From contig CAMCZU010000001.1 of assembly GCA_945888065.1 (NCBI GenBank), positions 1 through 64,000 of the forward strand: 64,000 nucleotides of DNA, read 5' to 3'. The stretch comes from Rickettsia typhi. Lineage in GTDB: Bacteria; Pseudomonadota; Alphaproteobacteria; WRAU01; Hepatincolaceae. Below the pieces are notes generated by a model. That model did not search any database. It saw only the letters and a program-made list of their open reading frames with translations, and had not been told where the DNA came from. A program made the translations under genes and the position numbers. Positions 58,301 through 64,000 of this stretch are shown piece by piece. Every line of letters starts with the position of its first letter. The first letter of the stretch is position 1.

Positions 58301-58728
58301 TAGAACAACTTAATTATGTATCAAATAATCATTTAGAATATGCTAAAAAATTTCTTGATAATTTATATGCTAAACTTTCTTTAGAGGATAAAAATCAAAT
58401 TTTACACGACATACAAAATATTTTAACTCATCCAAATTTAGATTTTTTATTTACACATCCAAGTTTAAATGAAGTTTTTATAAGTGGTATGATACAACAC
58501 AACAATGAAATGCAAATAATATCTGCAAGGGTAGATAAAATAATAAAATTACAAAATAATATTATCATTATTGATTACAAATTTGCTAAATCTAAAGCTA
58601 TTATGCCTAAAAATTACATTACTCAAATGACTTTATACAAAAAAATTCTTAAACAAATATATCCACATCACATAGTTAAATCTTATATTTTATTCACTCA
58701 AGACATATCTTTAGTAGAAATACAATAA
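55333..58728 (+). CDS. addA: Double-strand break repair helicase AddA
   Basis: UvrD-type helicase and nuclease subunit of AddAB. Motif I is SASAGTGKTKILVDRVL, motif II VDEAQDTSFLQW, motif III GDIKQSIYSFQGADP, motif IV LNLSFRSN, and motif V MTIHGAKGLES. The C-terminal nuclease motif is IIDYKFAKSKA. I choose ATG 55333 (1131 residues); an upstream TTG at 55315 would add six Lys-rich residues and extend the overlap. It is followed by trxA after a likely promoter. Confidence 0.94.
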   Translation: MNKNLIPNSKQILASNPNVNVWVSASAGTGKTKILVDRVLRLLLNGESIENILCITYTKTASQEMINRLMDILANWSILKPEQLQRKLYALTNEPPSSEQIILAETLFSKLLNNMEKIQIQTIHSFCQKILSQFPLEANLPTNFYVIEDSLAKNLKKQAIYYILNLKFNNLSNEDNESKSLLTKIITNMSGFTFESQMEDMLTNSYELEHIIEFYNLNASWDKYEDSLYKYLNANKNIKSNSLKESLLNNPETIESLKKITLELNSKESNPTAFNNDFLLFLNKSLPERILQFNYYQQIFLTEKLTPRKIIVSKKYLQGFSQETQDFINNTISKATNDLVNFQQSYNNQLTAEINLAFMKISIEIYNTYQYLKEESSLVDFNDLIIKTHKLLSKSTMKDWILYKLDSKINHILVDEAQDTSFLQWEIIKHFSEDFFSGLSAKENKRTIFIVGDIKQSIYSFQGADPYIFNTINSYFKNKILSSNCAWHQIPLNLSFRSNKGIINTINSFIPNLFDNTKAPYLKEEFTHTSNSKENDPYNVEIWPSISQNKDSTNKYERYKNLAQAITKKIQNLHFEHNIDYSDILILYKKRQNNKTLTYLIKLFKNNNIPILGLDKINLNDSIAILDLLSLTKFLLQHNDDFSLCCVLKSPLFNLSDNDIVNLKTLSNTLKVNIFESLESSSFKHIYQELKSLIEDSKILGVFELFFKILYTNNGVKKFVSRLGQEVIEALSEFMNLILNQFLPNNTNTLQVFLKYLLEHTQDISRDSSDNTNSVKLMTIHGAKGLESKVVFLLQDLDDKTSYTSLIHNNSPTSPLLLLTLSSQNRANILNELLENLQIKQQDELKRLFYVAISRAKEHLYICSVCKQLPTDTKPNQVWYNCINNTLISNQHCFIEEESSFFTEDLNFISKTYYKTTQIKSSTKDSSQSLVNTNSPSWYEETPIAESSLSKPISPSKIEIDEKYFISPLDMLSKQINPKINKGLVIHKILEQLNYVSNNHLEYAKKFLDNLYAKLSLEDKNQILHDIQNILTHPNLDFLFTHPSLNEVFISGMIQHNNEMQIISARVDKIIKLQNNIIIIDYKFAKSKAIMPKNYITQMTLYKKILKQIYPHHIVKSYILFTQDISLVEIQ

Positions 58729-58756
58729 TTGCATTTTATAAAAAATATACTATATA
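58729..58756 (+). promoter_or_regulatory. Candidate promoter of trxA
   Basis: TTGCAT (58729-58734), 16-bp spacer, TATATA (58751-58756), immediately after the addA stop and about 37 bp upstream of trxA. Confidence 0.45.
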
Positions 58757-58792
58757 CTAATAAAGTATATTAACAATTATTAGGGTAAAAAA

Positions 58793-59104
58793 ATGGTAAA
58801 AAGCATAAAAGAATCTGAGTTTGAAGTAGAGGTATTACAAGCATCTACTAATCAAAAAGTATTAGTTGATTTTTGGGCTCCGTGGTGCGGACCTTGTGTT
58901 GCAATGGCTCCTGCTTTAGAAGATGCTTATACAGAAAATCCAAACATTAAAATTATTAAAATTAATGTAGATGAAAACCCTCAAATAAGCGGACAATATG
59001 GAATTCGTTCAATACCTACTTTGCTAATGTTTGAAAATAAAAAAGTAATCAAAACTGAAGTTGGATTAAAAAACAAATCTCAAATTTTAGAAATGTTTAA
59101 CTAA
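58793..59104 (+). CDS. trxA: Thioredoxin
   Basis: A 103-residue cytoplasmic thiol-disulfide oxidoreductase with the active site WCGPC (Cys32, Cys35) in VDFWAPWCGPC and the cis-proline segment YGIRSIPTLLMF. The ribosome binding site is AGGGT. The addA-trxA order is typical of alphaproteobacteria. Confidence 0.95.
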   Translation: MVKSIKESEFEVEVLQASTNQKVLVDFWAPWCGPCVAMAPALEDAYTENPNIKIIKINVDENPQISGQYGIRSIPTLLMFENKKVIKTEVGLKNKSQILEMFN

Positions 59105-59119
59105 AGTGTAAAAATATAT

Positions 59120-59167
59120 TTACTACTAAAAATATCCTGTAAAATAAAGCTGTATTTTTAGTAGTAA
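59120..59167 (-). terminator. Terminator after tRNA-Arg (and facing trxA)
   Basis: Perfect 15-bp stem TTACTACTAAAAATA (59120-59134) with its complement (59153-59167) and an 18-base loop. Coming from the minus-strand tRNA-Arg it is followed by ATATATTTTTAC. It may also serve trxA from the other side. Confidence 0.65.
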
Positions 59168-59171
59168 GTAT

Positions 59172-59248
59172 TGGTGTGAATGGCGGGATTTGAACCTGCG
59201 ACCCTCAGATTAGGAATCTGATGCTCTATCCTACTGAGCTACATCCAC
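59172..59248 (-). tRNA. tRNA-Arg (anticodon CCT)
   Basis: 77 nt with encoded CCA. Acceptor stem GTGGATG pairs with CATTCAC (one G-T pair). Anticodon stem TCAGA/TCTGA with loop TTCCTAA gives anticodon CCT (reads AGG). The T arm contains GGTTCAAATCC. Confidence 0.95.
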
Positions 59249-59360
59249 ATAAAATATCAAATTAACTTTTTTTCTTCAATATTATCTTTATATCTTATAT
59301 AATAATTTTGTTGATTTTACAATCATATTTTTATAATGACCACATACAAAATTTTTTATA

Positions 59361-60212
59361 ATGAAAAATCTTTTTAATATATTGTTTTGTTTTTTATTGT
59401 TGTTTATTACTATTTTTTCTCAAAACTTATATTCTGCACAACAAAAAAAGAAATTACATTCAAAATCAAGCAATAAAAACATACAAAACAACTCTATAGT
59501 TGAAATTAATAATGTATCTTTAATTAAAGTAATAGATGGAGATACAATTGAAGCATTAGTAAACAACAAACCTACAAAAATTAGGTTGTTAGGAATCCAA
59601 GCACCAGAACTATATACAAATCCTCCGTGGCCATTTGCCAATGAAAGCAAACAAGCCTTAGAAAATATTTTAGCAGATGCCCCAAATTTTAAAATACAAT
59701 ATGTAGCTTCCAATAAAAAAGACAAATATGGTAGAATCTTAGCAGATATTTTTACTTATGATGAAATCTGGGTTAATGGTTATTTAATAGATAAATCATT
59801 AGCTTATGTGTATATATTAAACAATTCTTACATACCTTATATAGATAAATTATTGCAAATAGAAAATAAAGCTATTAAAAAAAATAATCTTTTTTGGAAA
59901 AATGAAAAATATGAAGTAATTAAAGCTAACAGGGCTTATCAATTTGTAGATAATTATAAAATTATTGATGGCAAAATTATAAATATCTTAGATTCTAAAT
60001 ATTCTATTTGGTTGCAATTTGAAGAAACAAAACAAAAAGGTTTCTCTGGTAGAATTGATAAAGAATATGCTAATATTTTTGGTGGTATTAAAGAAATTAA
60101 AAAATTGAAAAACAAAAATGTTAGAATTCGTGGCTTTGTAGAAAAATACAGCAAAGACTTTGGACCTTTTGTAGATATTCAATCAGCTTTTGCATTAACA
60201 TTAATAAAATAA
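59361..60212 (+). CDS. Secreted nuclease with staphylococcal-nuclease (SNase) domain
   Basis: A 283-residue exported protein: signal peptide about 1-26, a Lys/Ser linker, then an SNase (thermonuclease) OB-fold domain at about 48-175. Visible motifs are KVIDGDTIEALVNN, IRLLGIQAPEL (active-site Arg and Asp/Glu region) and KYGRILADIFT. The last 90 residues form an extra domain of unknown role that may also be an OB fold. It stands alone between tRNA-Arg (divergent) and pgk. Nuclease activity is likely if the Arg/Glu residues align; this could be a scavenging nuclease. Confidence 0.8.
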   Translation: MKNLFNILFCFLLLFITIFSQNLYSAQQKKKLHSKSSNKNIQNNSIVEINNVSLIKVIDGDTIEALVNNKPTKIRLLGIQAPELYTNPPWPFANESKQALENILADAPNFKIQYVASNKKDKYGRILADIFTYDEIWVNGYLIDKSLAYVYILNNSYIPYIDKLLQIENKAIKKNNLFWKNEKYEVIKANRAYQFVDNYKIIDGKIINILDSKYSIWLQFEETKQKGFSGRIDKEYANIFGGIKEIKKLKNKNVRIRGFVEKYSKDFGPFVDIQSAFALTLIK

Positions 60213-60216
60213 TCTA

Positions 60217-60244
60217 TTACAACAAGTGTTATTTATGTTATAAT
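60217..60244 (+). promoter_or_regulatory. Sigma-70-type promoter of pgk
   Basis: TTACAA (60217-60222), 16-bp spacer, perfect TATAAT (60239-60244), about 52 bp before pgk. The -10 lies in a 10-bp inverted repeat TTTATGTTAT/ATAACATAAA. Confidence 0.5.
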
Positions 60245-60295
60245 AAATAACATAAATATTATTTTTAATAAAAAATTAATTATAAGGAAAATAAA

Positions 60296-61495
60296 ATGAC
60301 TAACTTTATTACATTAGATGATATATCTGTTGAAAATAAAAAAGTATTAATTAGGCTAGATTTAAATGTTCCAATTAAAGATGGAAAAATTTTAAACAAA
60401 GAAAGAATACTACGCTCAACTCCAAGCATTAAAGAGTTATCAAACAAAGGTGCTAAAGTAATTATTTTATCTCATTTAGGTAGACCATCAGGAGATGGTT
60501 TTGAATCAGAATTTAGCTTAAAACCTATAGCAAAAGCTCTTGAAGAATGCTTAGGCAAAAAAGTTTCTTTTGCAGATGATTGCATTGGAGATAAAGCAAA
60601 AGATGCAATAAATAATTTGCAAAGCGGTGATATATTAATGCTAGAAAATGTAAGATTCTATAAAGCAGAAACTAAAAATGATCCTGACTTTACTAAAAAA
60701 TTAGCATCTCTTGGAGATATATTTGTATCTGATGCTTTTTCAGCTTCGCACAGAGCGCATAGTTCTACAGAAGGCTTAGCACATTTGCTACCTTATGCGG
60801 CAGGTAGATTAATGGAAGAAGAACTAAAAGCTTTGCAACAAGCATTAGAAAATCCTAAAAAACCTGTATTAGCAATTGTTGGTGGTGCTAAAATCTCAAC
60901 AAAATTAGATGTATTCCATAACTTAGTAAAAAAAGTTCAATACATTATTATTGGAGGAGGAATGGCAAATACATTTTTATATGCAAATGGAGTAAATGTT
61001 GGAGAATCTTTGTGTGAAAAAGATATGAAAGATGAATGTTTAAATATTATATCTGAAGCAAAATCTAATAATTGCCAAATTATTTTACCTGTAGATGGAG
61101 TGGTTGCAAACGATCTTAAAGAAGGTGTATCAACTTATAATGTTGCCAATGGTAATTTATCTTCGGGGCAAAAAATTTTTGATGCAGGTGAAAAATCTAT
61201 TATAAATTTTATAGATGTTATCAAGCAAGTAAAAACTTTAATTTGGAATGGTCCATTAGGTGCATTTGAAATAAAGCCTTTTGATAATGCTACAAACGAA
61301 GTTGCTAAAATAGTAGCTGAGTTAACAAACAAACAACAACTTATAAGTATTGCTGGTGGTGGAGACACTGTTTCTGCATTACAAAATGCCAATGTAGATA
61401 GGAGTTTTACTTATATATCTACAGCAGGTGGAGCATTTTTAGAATGGATGGAAGGTAAAAAACTACCTGGAGTAATTTGTTTAGAAAAAAAATAA
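60296..61495 (+). CDS. pgk: Phosphoglycerate kinase
   Basis: Glycolytic/gluconeogenic enzyme transferring phosphate between 1,3-bisphosphoglycerate and ADP. Signatures: VLIRLDLNVPIKDG, LSHLGRPSGDG, MLENVRFYKAE, DAFSASHRAHSS, AIVGGAKISTKLDV and the C-terminal SIAGGGDTVSALQ and ISTAGGAFLEWMEGKKLPG. At 399 residues it is normal. Here it is alone, without gap or fba beside it. With the glycerol operon it provides a route from glycerol-derived triose phosphate into lower glycolysis. Confidence 0.97.
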   Translation: MTNFITLDDISVENKKVLIRLDLNVPIKDGKILNKERILRSTPSIKELSNKGAKVIILSHLGRPSGDGFESEFSLKPIAKALEECLGKKVSFADDCIGDKAKDAINNLQSGDILMLENVRFYKAETKNDPDFTKKLASLGDIFVSDAFSASHRAHSSTEGLAHLLPYAAGRLMEEELKALQQALENPKKPVLAIVGGAKISTKLDVFHNLVKKVQYIIIGGGMANTFLYANGVNVGESLCEKDMKDECLNIISEAKSNNCQIILPVDGVVANDLKEGVSTYNVANGNLSSGQKIFDAGEKSIINFIDVIKQVKTLIWNGPLGAFEIKPFDNATNEVAKIVAELTNKQQLISIAGGGDTVSALQNANVDRSFTYISTAGGAFLEWMEGKKLPGVICLEKK

Positions 61496-61502
61496 ATACT
61501 AA

Positions 61503-61551
61503 AGTATAACAAAAAAGGGGAAATAAATTATTTCCCCTTTTTTGTTATACT
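61503..61551. terminator. Bidirectional terminator after pgk
   Basis: A perfect 23-bp inverted repeat (61503-61525 with 61529-61551, three-base loop) containing AAAAAAGGGG/CCCCTTTTTT, located between the convergent pgk and disordered-protein genes. It is the strongest terminator in the window. Confidence 0.9.
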
Positions 61552-61562
61552 AATAATGCTAA

Positions 61563-62126
61563 TTATTTTTTAGCTGAGAATTTTGATTTTAATTTAGACA
61601 TTAACCCAGGGGAGTCATCTTCATCGTCGTCGTCATCAAAATCATCTTCATCGTCATCGTCATCAAAATCATCAAAATCATCTTCATCGTCATCTTTAGG
61701 CTTTTCTTTCATAGCAGCTTTCTTTTTAGAACTTAATTCTTCTTCGTCTTTGCTATTTTTTTTCACTAATTTACCTTTGCCCTGTAAAGTTGGCTTAAGC
61801 TTAGATTTTCTTACATTTCCTAAAAACGAATCAACATCAAACTCACCATCTAAAGCAGACAAATAATCCCTTTTAGTATCCCAGTTTAAAACAGAACTAC
61901 TAGAAGAATTAGAGTTATTATATGGCGAAAATGGTTGCATATCATTAAATTTATTAGGTTGATTTGGAAAAGATTGTTGATCATTGTTATTATAATTTTG
62001 TTGAGAGTTATTATATTGATTAGAGTTCATACTATTATAATTATTTAAACCACCAGTATTAGAAGCAAAAGAACTTTTATTTTGGTTATAATTACTATTA
62101 GTTTTAAATCTGCTATTATATGCCAT
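61563..62126 (-). CDS. Disordered protein: N/Q-rich head, poly-Asp tail, basic end
   Basis: A 187-residue protein that appears almost wholly disordered. Residues 1-80 are Asn/Gln/Ser/Tyr-rich (prion-like). Residues 80-105 hold the only ordered-looking stretch (WDTKRDYLSALDGEFDVDSF). Then come a Lys/Glu region and a run of mostly Asp with a few Phe and Glu (about 144-172), ending in a basic amphipathic tail MSKLKSKFSAKK. I know no family for this. The coding frame is intact and has a good terminator on its 3' side, so it is probably expressed. It could be a phase-separating or nucleic-acid/metal-binding protein; the function is unknown. Confidence 0.7.
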   Translation of the reverse strand: MAYNSRFKTNSNYNQNKSSFASNTGGLNNYNSMNSNQYNNSQQNYNNNDQQSFPNQPNKFNDMQPFSPYNNSNSSSSSVLNWDTKRDYLSALDGEFDVDSFLGNVRKSKLKPTLQGKGKLVKKNSKDEEELSSKKKAAMKEKPKDDDEDDFDDFDDDDDEDDFDDDDDEDDSPGLMSKLKSKFSAKK

Positions 62127-62243
62127 AATACTACACTTTACTTGTTAAGTTAAAAATTATATTCACTTCAACTGATATATAGGTTAAAATATATTTGTAT
62201 GCAACTTTACCTACACTACATTATAGATTATAAGAGACATAAA

Positions 62244-62846
62244 ATGATAAATCAACTAAAAAATACAAGTTATTTCTCTGAATTATCTTTTTTAAAAATT
62301 AATTATAATACAAAAATTGGTATTTTTGGAGGATCATTTAATCCGCCTCATATGGGTCATTTGTATATTGCTAACACTGCAATTAAAAAGCTTAATCTAG
62401 ATTTTATTATTTTTATGATCACCCCTCAAAATCCAAATAAAAAAAATATTGACACCTATTCCTTAAATGAAAGAATAAATTTATCCAAAAAATTATGCAA
62501 CAACAATCCTAAAATTAAAATTATAAGCATTGAAAAATCTCTACATCTGCATTATACTTACCTAAGTATGTTATTCATAAATAAATTTGTTAGTAATAAA
62601 ACACAATTATTTTGGATAATGGGAGAAGATAATTTAACTAATTTTCATTTATTTAAATATTGGAAAAATATTGCAACTAGCTTTAATATTGCTGTATTTT
62701 CTAGAAATAAACATTCTATAAAATCTTTATATTCAAAAGCTTCTATTTTTTTAAAATATCAAAAAATAAATAAATTAAAATTTTTTTTAATACCTAAAAA
62801 TGATTTATCTTCTACTAAAATTAGAAATAAAATAAAGGAATCATAA
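62244..62846 (+). CDS. nadD: Nicotinate-nucleotide adenylyltransferase
   Basis: Makes nicotinate adenine dinucleotide in NAD synthesis. The nucleotidyltransferase signature is IGIFGGSFNPPHMGHLYIA, and the C-terminal SSTKIR supplies the second conserved motif. I start at ATG 62244 (200 residues); the longer frame from 62199 adds 15 Tyr/His-rich residues of no visible similarity. It is followed at once by rsfS and rlmH, the standard alphaproteobacterial order. Confidence 0.92.
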   Translation: MINQLKNTSYFSELSFLKINYNTKIGIFGGSFNPPHMGHLYIANTAIKKLNLDFIIFMITPQNPNKKNIDTYSLNERINLSKKLCNNNPKIKIISIEKSLHLHYTYLSMLFINKFVSNKTQLFWIMGEDNLTNFHLFKYWKNIATSFNIAVFSRNKHSIKSLYSKASIFLKYQKINKLKFFLIPKNDLSSTKIRNKIKES

Positions 62847-63185
62847 TTGAATAACTCTGAAAAGTTAAAAGAATTAATTTTACAAACAATTGATGATCAA
62901 AAGGGTCAAGATGTATTGTGTATACCTTTGCAATCAAAAAGCGATATTGCAGACTATATTATAATATCTAGTGGAACCTCTTCTAAGCATATTTTTAGTA
63001 TTAAAGAAAAAATTTATGAAAATATAAAAAAATCTGGATATAAAAAAATTTCTATAGAAGGAGAAGATGGTCTAAATTGGATTGTAATTGATTTAGAAGA
63101 TATTATAATTCATTTGTTTAAACCTGAAGTGCGTGATTATTATAATCTTGAAAAAATTTGGAATTATGAAACAAATAAATTATAA
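62847..63185 (+). CDS. rsfS: Ribosomal silencing factor RsfS
   Basis: Binds L14 to block subunit joining when nutrients are low. The 112-residue protein has SDIADYIIISSGTSSKHIFSI, the GEDGLNWIVIDLEDIIIHLF block and EVRDYYNLEKIW, as expected. The start is TTG 62847 directly after the nadD stop, implying coupling. Confidence 0.93.
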   Translation: MNNSEKLKELILQTIDDQKGQDVLCIPLQSKSDIADYIIISSGTSSKHIFSIKEKIYENIKKSGYKKISIEGEDGLNWIVIDLEDIIIHLFKPEVRDYYNLEKIWNYETNKL

Positions 63186-63188
63186 CAA

Positions 63189-63638
63189 ATGAAAATAAAT
63201 TTAATTTGTGCATCAAAAATTAAACAAAACTCTCCTCTTTTAGCAATATTTAATGATTATTACAAACGAATTACTTCATTTAAAATATCTTTATTTGAAA
63301 TTGATGATAAAAACTTTTCTCAATTAGATACAAATAAAGCCCTTTTCTCTTTTGTTAAAGAATCATCTTTTACAATATTACTAGATGAGCAAGGAAAATT
63401 AGTTAGTTCACAAGACTTATGCAATATTTTTTATAAATTTCCACATCAAAATATATCAGTAATAAATATTTTAATTGGCGGAGCAGATGGATTTTTAACA
63501 GAATATAAAAAAAAAGCAGATATGATGCTTTCTTTAAGCAAATTAACATTTCCACATCAACTTGCAAGGATAATATTAATAGAACAACTATATAGAATAC
63601 AAACTATTAATCAGGGTCATCCATATCATAGGGAATAA
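63189..63638 (+). CDS. rlmH: 23S rRNA pseudouridine-1915 N3-methyltransferase RlmH
   Basis: SPOUT methyltransferase acting on helix 69 of 23S rRNA. LLDEQGKLVSSQDL, INILIGGADGF, LSLSKLTFPHQLARIILIEQLYR and the terminal GHPYHRE are diagnostic. At 149 residues it is normal. Third gene of nadD-rsfS-rlmH, three bases after rsfS; converges on the histidine kinase below. Confidence 0.95.
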   Translation: MKINLICASKIKQNSPLLAIFNDYYKRITSFKISLFEIDDKNFSQLDTNKALFSFVKESSFTILLDEQGKLVSSQDLCNIFYKFPHQNISVINILIGGADGFLTEYKKKADMMLSLSKLTFPHQLARIILIEQLYRIQTINQGHPYHRE

Positions 63639-63655
63639 TTTATTACTTATTTTTA

Positions 63656-64000
63656 TTATATTGGTAAAATAATGTTTATTTCTAAGCCTCCTAAGTGCTT
63701 TGATTTATTTAAAAAAATATTACCGCCATTTTTTACAACAATATCTTTTACAATATATAACCCTAGCCCTACACTACTATTATTTGATGTTCTTGCTTCA
63801 TTTATTCTAAAAAATGGTTTAAAAACATTTGCATAATCTTTTTCATCTATGCCAATACCATCGTCACTAATTTGAATAGATATAGAATTATAACCTATAT
63901 TTTTTACTATAATTTCAATGTTTTTAGCATATTGCATAGCATTAACAATTAAATTATCAATAGCTCTTTTAAATAAAACTTCATTAATTTCAATATGTTT
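63656..64000 (-). CDS. EnvZ-type sensor histidine kinase, C-terminal part (cut by window edge)
   Basis: The minus-strand frame is open from the window end to a stop at 63656, about 114 codons. It shows the ATPase domain of a histidine kinase: N-box FKRAIDNLIVNAMQYA, G1-box DDGIGIDEKD, F-box FKPFFRINEAR and G2-box SVGLGLYIVKDIV. This combination with VNAxxY resembles EnvZ/OmpR-class sensors. The DHp and sensor regions lie outside. All visible ATP-binding boxes are intact, in contrast to the DivL-like protein at 45-46.5 kb. Confidence 0.88.
   Translation of the reverse strand, partial: KHIEINEVLFKRAIDNLIVNAMQYAKNIEIIVKNIGYNSISIQISDDGIGIDEKDYANVFKPFFRINEARTSNNSSVGLGLYIVKDIVVKNGGNIFLNKSKHLGGLEINIILPI

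Overview
The window is a very AT-rich stretch of an alphaproteobacterial chromosome. Gene order gives the assignment: atpHAGDC, priA diverging from xerC, (ffh)-rpsP-rimM-trmD-rplS followed by an asd homologue, rplU-rpmA-obg, aroA-cmk-rpsA, accD-folC, tsaE-addB-addA-trxA and nadD-rsfS-rlmH are alphaproteobacterial neighbourhoods. Strong A/T codon bias, many TTG/GTG starts, short spacers and overlapping stop/start codons suggest a compact genome, probably host-associated (Rickettsiales/Holosporales-like). Retention of glycerol use, ATP synthase, pgk, aroA, folC and ispE argues against the most reduced obligate intracellular types. I cannot name the species. TGA still works as a stop (dsbB-like gene, tsaE).

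Layout. 1-3.7 kb is accessory: an open frame cut by the window edge, a solitary phage-tail-collar-like protein, a secreted beta-barrel candidate and an FkbM-type methyltransferase, each followed by a hairpin terminator where its end is visible. 3.7-7.7 kb is a glycerol operon glpF-glpK-glpD with a TTGACA promoter. 7.8-12.7 kb is the F1 ATP synthase operon. 12.8-16.4 kb holds priA, xerC and a zinc-ribbon/TM2 membrane protein. 16.5-24.9 kb is one minus-strand run: mtaB, ftsY, ffh, a Panacea-domain antitoxin with a small membrane protein (candidate toxin), rpsP, rimM, trmD, rplS, and an asd homologue that has lost its catalytic residues. 25-31 kb carries tRNA-Leu, a secreted protein, carbonic anhydrase, a multicopper oxidase, obg, rpmA, rplU and three envelope proteins, two of them lipoprotein paralogues. 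31.2-39 kb is plus-strand: aroA, cmk, rpsA, accD, folC and four small membrane proteins including a DsbB homologue. 39-47.1 kb contains trmJ, a lytic transglycosylase, uracil-DNA glycosylase, a TPR protein, ispE, a degenerate DivL-like kinase and recX. 47.2-51.8 kb has an ABC-2 permease, TrkH, tRNA-Gln, Hsp33 and ferredoxin-NADP reductase. 51.9-59.2 kb is tsaE-addB-addA-trxA and tRNA-Arg. 59.3-64 kb has a secreted nuclease, pgk, an N/Q- and Asp-rich disordered protein, nadD-rsfS-rlmH and the C-terminus of an EnvZ-type kinase.

Most of the window is housekeeping. The best candidates for something undescribed are (1) the Panacea antitoxin plus two-helix membrane protein inserted between ffh and rpsP; (2) the Asd-like protein without catalytic Cys or His; (3) FtsY with its acidic/targeting region at the C-terminus; (4) the DivL-like protein with a disrupted H-box and no recognisable ATP-binding boxes; and (5) the prion-like/poly-Asp protein beside pgk. 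Functional calls come from motif recognition by eye; no database search was run.
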